64,000 bases of DNA, from positions 1 to 64,000 of the forward strand of contig NZ_JAAKZY010000001.1 in NCBI RefSeq assembly GCF_011045015.1, written 5' to 3'. This DNA is from Streptomyces scabichelini (GTDB lineage: Bacteria > Actinomycetota > Actinomycetes > Streptomycetales > Streptomycetaceae). Position numbers and translations under genes: made by a program. Below, one piece after another: positions 16,295 through 23,882 of this stretch. Under the pieces are notes generated by a model. It did no database searches. It saw only the letters and a list, made by a program, of their open reading frames with translations, and had not been told where the DNA came from. Within the stretch, counting starts at the first letter, position 1; each line of letters begins with the position of its first letter.

Positions 16295-16855
16295 GTGATC
16301 AGTCAGCCAAGCAGGCACTGCACGGTGGAGCTCCAAGCCCTGCCGTCGCGGATCGGCCAGGTCCGCAGGATCGTATCGGCGCAATTGCGCTACTGGCATC
16401 TCGACCCCTTGATAGACCGGGCCGCGCTCGGTGTGACCGAGCTGTTGACCAACGTTCACCGGCACGCCGAGCCCGACAAACTGTGCACCGTGGAGATCGA
16501 GCTGCTGCTCGACCGGCTCACGGTCTCGGTGCGTGACCGCGACCCCCGCCTTCCCGAGGTACGGGACGTCGACGCCACCGCCACCTGCGGTCGCGGTCTG
16601 GCGATGGTCGCCGCCATGAGCGAGAGCTGGGGTGTGCGTCCGGACGGCGAGTCAGGCAAGGTCGTGTGGTTCACGCTTCCGGCGTCCGCCCGCACGGTGG
16701 AGCTGCCCGCCCGTACGCCGTACAACGCGGGCGCGGAAACTGTGTCTCCCACGTCTCCCACGCCTACCGCGTCTCGCAGCTTCGCAGAGGTGGAGGAGGC
16801 GGCGGGCGGGGTCAGGTCCGGACACGCTCCCGCCCGGTCGGCCGTTGCCGGCTGA
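16295..16855 (+). CDS. ATP-binding protein, anti-sigma factor (RsbW-like HATPase)
   Basis: This is a 186-aa GHKL ATPase of the RsbW/SpoIIAB type. GVTELLTNVHRHAEPD (about residues 49-64) is the N-box, RDRDPRLPEV the G1 region and GRGLAMVAAMSESWG (about 99-113) the G2 region. Members bind sigma factors or phosphorylate anti-anti-sigma partners, and Streptomyces has dozens. The tail after about residue 135 is low-complexity. No sigma factor or STAS partner is adjacent. The GTG start has GGGGAG upstream. The target sigma factor is unknown. Confidence 0.85.
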   Translation: MISQPSRHCTVELQALPSRIGQVRRIVSAQLRYWHLDPLIDRAALGVTELLTNVHRHAEPDKLCTVEIELLLDRLTVSVRDRDPRLPEVRDVDATATCGRGLAMVAAMSESWGVRPDGESGKVVWFTLPASARTVELPARTPYNAGAETVSPTSPTPTASRSFAEVEEAAGGVRSGHAPARSAVAG

Positions 16856-16878
16856 CCGGGCGGTGACCTGGGCGCCCC

Positions 16879-19440
16879 TCATTCGGTGGCGATGGCCCGC
16901 AGCACGTCCAGGCGTGCCGCCCGCCGGGCCGGGCGCAGGCCCGCGAGGGCTCCGGCCGCGAGGCCCACCAGCGCCACCACCACGAGCTGCGTGGGCGGCA
17001 GCGAGAAGGCGAAGGCACTGTCGCTGGCGCCGTCGGACGCCTTGACGAGCACCCAGCCGAGGAACCCGCCGAGAACGAGTCCGCCCACCGTGCCGAACGC
17101 GGCGACCAGGACCGACTCCCAGCGGACCATGGCGCGCAACTGCGCCCGGGTCTGCCCGACGGCCCTCAACAGGCCCAGTTCGCGGGTGCGTTCGTGGATC
17201 GCGAGCGTCAGCGTGTTGGCGATGCCGAGCAGTGCGATGAGTACGGCGAGGGCCAGCAGCGCATAGACCAGGGTGAGCATCATGTCGATGCCGCCGGCCG
17301 AGGACTGCGCGTACTCGTCGCGGGTCTGCACCTCGGGATTGCCGTACGCTGCCGCGGCCTTCTCGACCGCCGCCTTGCCGTCGGCCGCGCTCACGCCGTC
17401 CTTGAAGGAGACGGCGATCAGGGTGTCGGAGTCCTGGGTGCGGTGCGGAGCCCAGGCGTCGCGGGTGATGACGTAGTCTCCGGCGAGTTCCGACAGGCCG
17501 TAGACCGCGCGAACCGTGAAGGTCTCCTTCTTGCCGTCCGTGAAGGCGAGTTGAGCCTTGTCGCCGGTCTTGAGGCCCAGCTTGTCGGCCTCGTTCTCGG
17601 TGATGGCGATGCCGTCGCTGCCGAGGTCCCGCATCGAGCCCTTGACCTCGCCGAGGTCGAAGGTCCGCTCGAGCGCGGCCGGGTCGGTGACCGTCAACGG
17701 GCGCCCCTTGCCTTCGACTTCGGCGACACCACGCCCGAGACCGACCGCCGTGTCCACCTCGGGTCGCTCCCCGATCGCGCCGGCGAGCTTGGGGCTCAGT
17801 CCGCTGCCGCCCCCGCCGAACGACGGGGTGCTGACCGCGACGTCGCCCGCGAAGGACCGCGACACCGTCTGGTCCATGGTGGCCTTCAGTGAGGCGCCGA
17901 ACACCGTGAACAGCGAGACGACGGCGACGCCGATCATCAGCGCGCTCGCGGTGGCGGCGGTCCGCTTCGGGCTGCGCAGGGCGTTGCGCCGGGCGAGCCC
18001 GCCGGTGACTCCGCGCAGCCTGTCGAGGGGGCTGCCCAGGACACGTACGGCCGTGGTGGACGCGACGGGGCCCAGGACGACGAAGGCGGCGAGTGCCAGC
18101 AGGGCGCCGGTGCCCGCGAGCCACAGGGAGGGGCTCAGGAGCACGCCGGTCAGCGTGACGGCGACGGCCAGCGCGCCGAGTCCGCCGCCCACGACGGCGC
18201 GGGTGCGGGACGCGCCGGACTGGTCGACGGCCGTCTCCCGCAGCGCGGCGAGCGGTGCGGTGCGGCCGGCGCGGACGGCGGGCAGCAGTGCGGAGCCGAG
18301 GCAGACCACGATGCCGACCGCCAGCGGCAGCAGCATCGACAGGCCGCTGATCACCAAGTCGCCTTCTGGGAAGGGGAATCCGATGGCCGGGAACAGCGCC
18401 TGCATTCCGGCCGCGATACCGATGCCGCCCGCGAGGCCCGCCACGGACGCGACCACGGCGACGGCGCTCGCCTCGACGAGGGTCGAGACGGTGACCTGGC
18501 GACGCGAGGCGCCGAGAGCACGCAACAGGGCGTTCTCCCGGGTGCGTTGGGCGACGACGATCGCGAAGGTGTTGTGGATGGAGAAGGTCGCGACCAGCAG
18601 CGCGATACCGGAGAACACCAGCAGGAACGTGGTGAAGAGCGTCAGGAACTGGCCGGAGATCATGTCGGTGTTCTCCTCGGCCGACTCCTGACCGGTGATC
18701 GCCTCGATCCCCTTGGGCAGTACGGGAGTCAGGGCGTCCACGAGCTCCTGCTGGCTGGTGCCGGGGCCGGCCCGCACCTGGATGGTCGCGGCCTCGCCGG
18801 GCTTCGCGGTCAGGTACTTCTCGGCGTCGGCCTGCGTCATGCCGGTGAAGGTCACCTGCGCCATGCCGTCCTCGCCGCCGAAGGTCGCGAGGCCCACGAT
18901 GGTCACCTTGACCGGGTCGGGCGTGCGCAGCGTCGTCGTGTCGCCGATCTTCAGGTCGCCCTGCTCGGCGGCGCCGCGGTTGACGACGACCTCGCCGGAC
19001 TTCGACGGGGCGCGTCCTTCGGCGAGTCGGTACGCGTTGAGCTTCGGGTCGTCGATCCAGTTGCCCGCGAGCGTGGGCGGGCCCTGGCCGCCGATGGGGT
19101 CGCCGTCGGCGCCGATGAGCTGGCCCGCGCCCTCGATGTTGGGCACGGCGGCCGCGACACCGGGTGTGTCCTCGATCGTCTTCACCAGGCCGGTGTCGAC
19201 GGGCTGCCGTACACCCTGGCTCTCGCCCGGCGTGGTGATGGTGTCGGCGCTGCGGACGACGGCGTCGGTGCCGCTCGTCGCGTTGCCGAACATCGTGTCG
19301 AAGCTGGCGCGCAGGGTGTCGCCCATGACGAGGGTGCCGGCCAGGAAGGCGACTCCGAGGAGCACCGCGAGGAACGTACCGGCGAAGCGCCGCTTGTGGG
19401 AGCGCAGGGACGACACGCTGATGCGCACGGACGCGTTCAT
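16879..19440 (-). CDS. ABC transporter permease, FtsX/MacB-like with two FtsX domains
   Basis: This is an 853-aa permease. An N-terminal helix (about residues 18-38) and a large extracytoplasmic domain (40-250) precede a first FtsX core (about 260-400). A second MacB-like periplasmic part (about 480-690) and a second FtsX core (about 710-845, with IALLGIANTLTLAIHERTRELGLLRAVG) follow. Such permeases with a MacB-type ATPase export or pull out lipids, peptides or antibiotics. The start overlaps the ATPase stop by 4 bp (ATGA), so the two are translationally coupled. It is the last gene of a SHOCT-ATPase-permease operon. Confidence 0.9.
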   Translation of the reverse strand: MNASVRISVSSLRSHKRRFAGTFLAVLLGVAFLAGTLVMGDTLRASFDTMFGNATSGTDAVVRSADTITTPGESQGVRQPVDTGLVKTIEDTPGVAAAVPNIEGAGQLIGADGDPIGGQGPPTLAGNWIDDPKLNAYRLAEGRAPSKSGEVVVNRGAAEQGDLKIGDTTTLRTPDPVKVTIVGLATFGGEDGMAQVTFTGMTQADAEKYLTAKPGEAATIQVRAGPGTSQQELVDALTPVLPKGIEAITGQESAEENTDMISGQFLTLFTTFLLVFSGIALLVATFSIHNTFAIVVAQRTRENALLRALGASRRQVTVSTLVEASAVAVVASVAGLAGGIGIAAGMQALFPAIGFPFPEGDLVISGLSMLLPLAVGIVVCLGSALLPAVRAGRTAPLAALRETAVDQSGASRTRAVVGGGLGALAVAVTLTGVLLSPSLWLAGTGALLALAAFVVLGPVASTTAVRVLGSPLDRLRGVTGGLARRNALRSPKRTAATASALMIGVAVVSLFTVFGASLKATMDQTVSRSFAGDVAVSTPSFGGGGSGLSPKLAGAIGERPEVDTAVGLGRGVAEVEGKGRPLTVTDPAALERTFDLGEVKGSMRDLGSDGIAITENEADKLGLKTGDKAQLAFTDGKKETFTVRAVYGLSELAGDYVITRDAWAPHRTQDSDTLIAVSFKDGVSAADGKAAVEKAAAAYGNPEVQTRDEYAQSSAGGIDMMLTLVYALLALAVLIALLGIANTLTLAIHERTRELGLLRAVGQTRAQLRAMVRWESVLVAAFGTVGGLVLGGFLGWVLVKASDGASDSAFAFSLPPTQLVVVALVGLAAGALAGLRPARRAARLDVLRAIATE

Positions 19441-20213
19441 GAGGGCGCCCCCTTGCTGTCGAAGGCCTTCAGGCGGTCCAGGACCTTGTCGGCCGTCGGG
19501 GATTCCATCCGGTCCACGAGGCGCCCGTCGGCGAGGAAGACGACTTCGTCGGCGTGCGCGGCGGCGACCGGGTCGTGGGTGACCATGACGACGGTGCGAT
19601 CCATCTGCCGTACGGCCCGGCCGAGCAGGCCGAGGACCTCCTCGCCGGAGTGCGAGTCGAGGTTCCCGGTCGGCTCGTCGGCGAAGACGACATCGGGCTG
19701 GCCGGCGAACGCCCGCGCCACGGCGACGCGTTGCTGCTGTCCGCCGGAGAGTTCGGCGGGCCGGTGGTGCAGTCGGTCGCGCAGGCCGACGACGTCCACG
19801 AGGGCGTCGATCCACTCCCTGGACGCCCGCCCGTTCCTGCTGCCCGCGAGGTCCATGGGCAGCGTGATGTTCTCCGCGACGGTCAGTGTCGGCACCAGGT
19901 TGAAGGCCTGGAAGACGAAGCCGATGCGGTCGCGGCGCAGGAGGGTGAGGCGGCGGTCGTCGAGCTTGCCCAGTTCGGTGTCGCCGATGAAGGCCGCGCC
20001 GGAGGTGAGGGTGTCCAGGCCCGCCGCGCAGTGCATCAGGGTGGATTTGCCGGAGCCCGAGGGCCCCATGATCGCGGTGAAGCGGCCGGCCGGAAAGGTC
20101 ACGTTCACGCCGTCCAGGGCGCGGACGGCGGTGTCGCCGCTGCCGTACACCTTGACGGCGTCGGCGACACGCGCTGCGGTCTTCGTGCTGTTCGTGGCGG
20201 TCACGGTGCTCAT
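19437..20213 (-). CDS. ABC transporter ATP-binding protein (MacB/LolD-like)
   Basis: This is a 258-aa ATPase that powers the FtsX-type permease encoded directly downstream. Walker A GPSGSGKST (50-58), Q-loop FQAFN (101), signature LSGGQQQR (155-162), Walker B DVVFADE (174-180) and the switch His (THD, 213) are all present, so it should be active. It starts at ATG 20213, overlapping the SHOCT gene by 4 bp, and overlaps the permease start by 4 bp. It is cytoplasmic, at the membrane. Confidence 0.93.
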   Translation of the reverse strand: MSTVTATNSTKTAARVADAVKVYGSGDTAVRALDGVNVTFPAGRFTAIMGPSGSGKSTLMHCAAGLDTLTSGAAFIGDTELGKLDDRRLTLLRRDRIGFVFQAFNLVPTLTVAENITLPMDLAGSRNGRASREWIDALVDVVGLRDRLHHRPAELSGGQQQRVAVARAFAGQPDVVFADEPTGNLDSHSGEEVLGLLGRAVRQMDRTVVMVTHDPVAAAHADEVVFLADGRLVDRMESPTADKVLDRLKAFDSKGAPS

Positions 20214-20515
20214 GCCGCACCGCCCTTGCCCGTACGCCCGAACTGCTCGTCCAGGACGGAGAGCCGGCGCCAGTACTCGTCCTCGTCGATCTCGCCGGAG
20301 GCGAAGCGGCGGCCGAGCATGGCGATCGGCGAGTCGCCGGTCGGGGGCGCGTCGGCGGGGCGGGTGTCGGTCATGCCGCGCCACGGTCCGCGGCGACCGC
20401 GCCGGACGGTGCGGCGCAGGACGGTCCCGACGCCGATCACGACGGCCGCCCAGATCAGCGGGAAAAACAGGATCCACGGGCCGGGCCCGCCGTCCCAGTG
20501 CGCCAGGGTCTGCAT
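20210..20515 (-). CDS. SHOCT domain-containing membrane protein
   Basis: This is a 101-aa protein with one N-terminal membrane helix (about residues 13-35), a basic stretch (RRTVRRGRRGPWRG) and a C-terminal SHOCT domain (IAMLGRRFASGEIDEDEYWRRLSVLDE, in two pieces about 64-90). SHOCT domains are short oligomerisation modules. It is the first gene of the ABC operon, coupled to the ATPase by a 4-bp overlap, so it may be an accessory or regulatory subunit of the exporter. It is divergent from the TetR gene. Confidence 0.85.
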   Translation of the reverse strand: MQTLAHWDGGPGPWILFFPLIWAAVVIGVGTVLRRTVRRGRRGPWRGMTDTRPADAPPTGDSPIAMLGRRFASGEIDEDEYWRRLSVLDEQFGRTGKGGAA

Positions 20516-20675
20516 CTGAAGTCATCTCCTCGATGGCTGTTCCGGTGATGCTTCGAGACTCGCCCCGGGAGGGGGTCCGGGTCGTCGTACGGCCAGCGGC
20601 AGTGCGCGTACCTCCCCCGGAGTACGAACGCGGTCTTCAGCTGCTCCCTCGGCGGCTGTAGCCATGGATGGAGTT

Positions 20676-20695
20676 TGTACCTACTAGTATGTACA
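20676..20695. promoter_or_regulatory. Candidate TetR operator overlapping promoter
   Basis: This is a 20-bp imperfect palindrome, TGTAC..ACTAGT..GTACA, with two mismatched positions. It lies 8 bp before the TetR gene and 160 bp upstream of the ABC operon. TAGTAT (20686-20691) could serve as a -10 box, placing transcription start about 6 nt before the ATG. No ribosome binding site is seen, which suggests a leaderless mRNA. The site would allow autoregulation and control of the divergent operon. Confidence 0.55.
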
Positions 20696-20703
20696 GTGCT
20701 TTC

Positions 20704-21267
20704 ATGAGCACCCCGGAGCGATTGATCGAGTCCACTCGCGAGCTGCTGTGGGAACGCGGTTATGTGGGCACCAGCCCCAAGGCCATCCAGCAGCACGCGG
20801 GGGCCGGGCAGGGCAGCATGTACCACCACTTCAAGGGGGGTAAGCCCGATCTCGCGCTGGCCGCGATCCGGCGGACGGCACAGGAGATGCGCGCTACCGC
20901 CGAGGGAGTACTGAGCGGCCCCGGATCTCCGTACGAGCGCATCGAGGCCTATCTGCGGCGCGAGCGTGACGTGCTGCGCGGCTGCCCGGTCGGGCGGCTG
21001 ACGATGGACCCGGACGTCGTCGGGAGCGACGAGTTGCGCGCGCCCGTCGACGAGACGCTGGACTGGCTGCGCGAACGGCTTGCCGGGATCGTCGAGGAGG
21101 GCCAGGAGCGGGGCGAGTTCGCGCCCTCGCTGGACGGCGAGGAGATCGCCGCGACGATCGTCGCGACCGTCCAGGGCGGCTATGTGCTGGCGCGCGCTTC
21201 GGGCTCGTCCGCGGCCTTCGACACGGGGGTTCGCGGCCTGCTCGCCCTGCTCCGACCCACCCGCTGA
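20704..21267 (+). CDS. TetR/AcrR family transcriptional regulator
   Basis: This is a 187-aa repressor. The N-terminal TetR helix-turn-helix spans about residues 5-50 (LIESTRELLWERGYVGTSPKAI, GSMYHHFKGG). The C-terminal ligand domain includes a lone GCPVGRL motif that resembles the LmrA/YxaF-like TetR_C class. The start at ATG 20704 is chosen over two upstream Met codons because those lie inside the operator-like palindrome. It is divergent from the SHOCT-ABC operon, which it probably controls, and is followed 57 bp later by the DUF4865 gene. Confidence 0.88.
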   Translation: MSTPERLIESTRELLWERGYVGTSPKAIQQHAGAGQGSMYHHFKGGKPDLALAAIRRTAQEMRATAEGVLSGPGSPYERIEAYLRRERDVLRGCPVGRLTMDPDVVGSDELRAPVDETLDWLRERLAGIVEEGQERGEFAPSLDGEEIAATIVATVQGGYVLARASGSSAAFDTGVRGLLALLRPTR

Positions 21268-21324
21268 AGCACCGCTGTTGCCTTTCCGCCGCGCTCTCCG
21301 CCGACGCCTTTCTGGAGGCAGCCC

Positions 21325-21909
21325 GTGCACGCCATGCAGTACGAGATCACCTTGCCCGCCGACTACGACATGGACATCCTCCGCGGCCGGGTGTCCCGCG
21401 TCGGCCACCTGCTCGACGACTGGGACGGGCTCGGATTCAAGACGTACCTGATGCGCGAGCGCGGCGTCGACGGTTCGCCGGTCAACCAGTACGCGCCGTT
21501 CTATCTCTGGAACACCGTCGAGGGCATGAACTCCTTCCTCTGGGGAGGCCCTTTCCAGGGGCCCGTCAATGACTTCGGGCGTCCGGCGGTACGGCAGTGG
21601 ACGGGACTCTCGTACGACACCGGAGTCGCCGTCGGCTCCCCCGCCCAGGTCGCGGTGCGGCGACGGCAGCAGGTGCCGGAGGGAGTGGAGCTGTCCGAGG
21701 TGATGGCTGAAGCGGTGCGCGAGGCCGGGCGGCTGGCCGCGCTGGAAGGCGCCGTCTGCGCGGCCGCCGCCGTGGATCCGGGGCGCTGGGAGCTGTTGCA
21801 CTTCTCGCTGTGGGACCACGACGCGCCCAAGGCGCCGGGAGACGTGTTCCGGGTGCTGCACATGTCGGCGCCCGAACAGGACCGGCTGCCGCGGGGCCGG
21901 CAGTGGTGA
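21325..21909 (+). CDS. DUF4865 family protein
   Basis: This 194-aa protein has the DUF4865 pattern: MQYEITLPADYDMDILRGRV at the start, then GFKTYLMRERG, NQYAPFYLWN and GMNSFLWGGPFQGPVNDFGRP. The family is uncharacterised, of monooxygenase-like size, and is often found beside TetR or LysR regulators. The translation start may be GTG 21325 or ATG 21334. Its TGA overlaps the GTG of the phosphotriesterase-family gene (GTGA), so the two are co-translated. A role in detoxification under the TetR regulator is inference. Confidence 0.82.
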   Translation: MHAMQYEITLPADYDMDILRGRVSRVGHLLDDWDGLGFKTYLMRERGVDGSPVNQYAPFYLWNTVEGMNSFLWGGPFQGPVNDFGRPAVRQWTGLSYDTGVAVGSPAQVAVRRRQQVPEGVELSEVMAEAVREAGRLAALEGAVCAAAAVDPGRWELLHFSLWDHDAPKAPGDVFRVLHMSAPEQDRLPRGRQW

Positions 21910-22814
21910 GCACCGTCCGTACGGTCCTCGGAGACGTACTCCCCGAAGCTCTGGGCCTGTGCGACGCGCACGACCACCTCTTCCTCAGCAGTCCTCAACT
22001 CCCCGGCCAGGAGCTGCGCGAGGCCTCCGCGGCGCGGGCGGAGCTGGCCGCGTTCCGCGAGGCGGGCGGCGGGAGCGTGGCGCAGTGGACGCCGTACGCC
22101 ATGGGGCGCCGGGCGGCGGACCTGCCCCTGCTCTCCCGTGACGTGGGCGTGCACGTGATCGCGGCGACCGGACTGCATCAAGCCGCCCACTACGAAGCCG
22201 AGTTGCTGACGCGACTGCGGGGCGGGCTCGCCGAGCTCTTCGTCGCCGAGCTGACGGAGGGCATCGGCACGTCCGGGGTCAGGGCCGGGCTGATCAAGGT
22301 CGCGGGCGGCTTCCACGCCTTGGACGCCCATGCCCGCTGGACGATGACCGCGGCGGCCGAGGCCCACCATGCGACGGGCGCGCCCGTTGCCGTCCACCTG
22401 GAGCTGGGGACGGGTGCGCTCGACGTACTCGACCTGCTGTGCGGTGAGTTGGGCGTGCCACCGCACCGGGTGATCCTCGGACACCTCAACCGCTCCCCCG
22501 ACTTCGCCGTGCATCGCCAGGCGGCGGAAGCAGGCGCCTTTCTGGCCTTTGACGGCCCCTCGCGCGCGAACCACGCCACCGACTGGCGCATGCCGGATGC
22601 CGTACGGGCCCTCGCCGAGGCCGGTTTCGGCCATCGGCTCCTGCTCGGCGGCGACACCACGACGGCCGGGGCGCGCTCGGTCGACGGTGGGCCGGGGATG
22701 CCGTATCTGCTGCGTCGGGTACGGCCGCGGCTCGAACTCGCCCTGGGAAAGGACCTGGTGGAGCGGGTTCTCACCGTGAATCCGGGGGACGCCTTCGCCG
22801 TGGAGTGGCGGTAG
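21906..22814 (+). CDS. Phosphotriesterase family metal hydrolase
   Basis: This is a 302-aa amidohydrolase-superfamily enzyme with the full phosphotriesterase-type metal set: HDH (His22, His24), the bridging Lys131 in LIKVA, His164 in VHLELGTG, His193 in ILGHLNR and Asp250 in GGDTTT. Members hydrolyse lactones or phosphoesters, and lactonase activity is commoner in bacteria. The start is GTG 21906, overlapping the stop of the DUF4865 gene, so the two form one operon downstream of the TetR gene. The earlier in-frame ATG at 21810 would run deep into DUF4865 and is rejected. Confidence 0.87.
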   Translation: MSTVRTVLGDVLPEALGLCDAHDHLFLSSPQLPGQELREASAARAELAAFREAGGGSVAQWTPYAMGRRAADLPLLSRDVGVHVIAATGLHQAAHYEAELLTRLRGGLAELFVAELTEGIGTSGVRAGLIKVAGGFHALDAHARWTMTAAAEAHHATGAPVAVHLELGTGALDVLDLLCGELGVPPHRVILGHLNRSPDFAVHRQAAEAGAFLAFDGPSRANHATDWRMPDAVRALAEAGFGHRLLLGGDTTTAGARSVDGGPGMPYLLRRVRPRLELALGKDLVERVLTVNPGDAFAVEWR

Positions 22815-22844
22815 GCGGTGGGACGGTAGGGCGGTAGGCGATCA

Positions 22845-22883
22845 AGTCGAGTGGCGTGGGACGACGCCGGAGTCGAGTGGCGT
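22845..22883. repeat. 13-bp direct repeat at edge of decayed region
   Basis: AGTCGAGTGGCGT occurs at 22845-22857 and again at 22871-22883, 26 bp apart, just before the stop of the reductoisomerase remnant. Preceding G/T-rich sequence (22809-22840) also repeats GGCGGTAGGCG-like units. It may mark a recombination or slippage scar. Confidence 0.4.
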
Positions 22884-23310
22884 CAGCCGACGGTGATGTC
22901 CACGGACGGCCTGAGTTTCGCTGCCGCGCTCAGCGCCTCGTGCACGGGATGCGTGACGAAGGCGTCCAACAGGGCCTGGTCCGCGGGGCTTTCCGAGGCG
23001 GGGAAGGCGATCTGCTCGTACGCCGCCTGGAAGCGCGGGCCCCAGCGGCGGGCGCCGAGGCGGGCGGTGCGGGAGCAGTTGTCGACCATGAACGCGACGT
23101 CGCGTGCGTGCATGTACGGCAGCAGCGAGTCGACCGCTTCGATGACCGACTCGTTGACCTCTCCGACCAGGGGTGGCCGCGCTCGGCGAACTCGTCGATC
23201 TGGGCCGTCATGGTGGCGATGAACACTCCGGCCGTGAACGGGTCGACGGGCAGGGCACGTTCGGCACGCCGGGCGCGCACATCGGCGAGCCGCCGATCTC
23301 GGTCATCGGG
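22883..23310 (-). pseudogene. C-terminal remnant of plant-type ketol-acid reductoisomerase, frameshifted
   Basis: Reading leftward on the minus strand, one frame gives DPFTAGVFIATMTAQIDEF and then GHP. After a one-base shift near 23170 another frame continues VGEVNESVIEAVDSLLPYMH, then ARDVAFMVDNCS, TARLGARRWGPRF and HPVHEALSAAAKLRPSVDITV to a TGA at 22883. These strings match the C-terminal region of the plant-type (class II) ketol-acid reductoisomerase, the second enzyme of branched-chain amino acid synthesis. The NADPH-binding domain and most of the enzyme are absent. The right boundary near 23310 is approximate. It cannot make a working enzyme; Streptomyces normally carries an intact class I ilvC elsewhere. 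Confidence 0.7.
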
Positions 23311-23339
23311 CCGGGCCGTACGTCGCCGCGTACGCGCGG

Positions 23340-23755
23340 TCGAAGACGTCCCGCCCCGCCGGGTCGAGTTCGGCCGGGTCCGGGTGCTCTTCGCGGCAGG
23401 TGCGCATCCGCAGGTACGTCTCGATCTGCGCACCGGCGACGCGGCGGCCGCGTTCGCCCTGCTGCCGCACCGCGGCCTGGTGCGCGAGGCGGCCCATCGC
23501 TGGTTCCGCGCGCAGGGCATCACGCCCGAGGTGGCAGCCGAACTCGACGGGCACGAAGGGCTGTTGACACTGGTCGCGCTCGGCTGCGGCACCGGCGTCG
23601 TACCCCGTGTCGTACTCGACCACAGCGCTGTCCGCGACCGGCCGGCGGTGCTGCCCGCCGCTCCCCCACCGGAGCCGTTCCCGATCGGACTGTGCGTACG
23701 CAGGGCTGACCTGCGCCGTCCGTCGGTGGCGGCCCTCTGGAGCCTGAGTCGGTGA
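23340..23755 (+). pseudogene. Remnant of LysR-type activator IlvY, internally deleted
   Basis: The frame gives HPQVRLDLRTGDAAAAF joined directly to GLVREAAHRWFRAQGI, then GGHEGLLTLVALGCGTGVVP-like sequence, PFPIGLCVRRADLRRP and a stop at 23755. This is the end of the effector domain of IlvY, the LysR-type activator of the reductoisomerase gene. Relative to IlvY, the DNA-binding half is missing and roughly 90 residues are lost between TGDAA and GLVRE. It points away from the reductoisomerase remnant, as in the known divergent ilvY-ilvC arrangement. The left limit is approximate. Confidence 0.65.
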
Positions 23756-23882
23756 AATGCCGAGCGGTCCTGCCTCTCCCCGGCGGCACCGCCCAGCAAG
23801 ATCAGGCAGAGGGCGAATATAGGTCGGATCCATAGGGTGACCGTCGGTATTGTCCGATCCTCACCGCTATGGACGGTCTCCT

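Noticed and set aside
16879..20220. Single 1113-aa frame spanning permease and part of ATPase gene
   Set aside because: The upstream part is Arg/Pro-rich shadow sequence of the ATPase gene; the real permease starts at 19440 with an ATGA overlap.
23303..23833. 176-aa minus-strand frame in the decayed ilv region
   Set aside because: It is mostly antisense to the IlvY remnant; its last 40 residues look coding-like, but I could not match them to a family.
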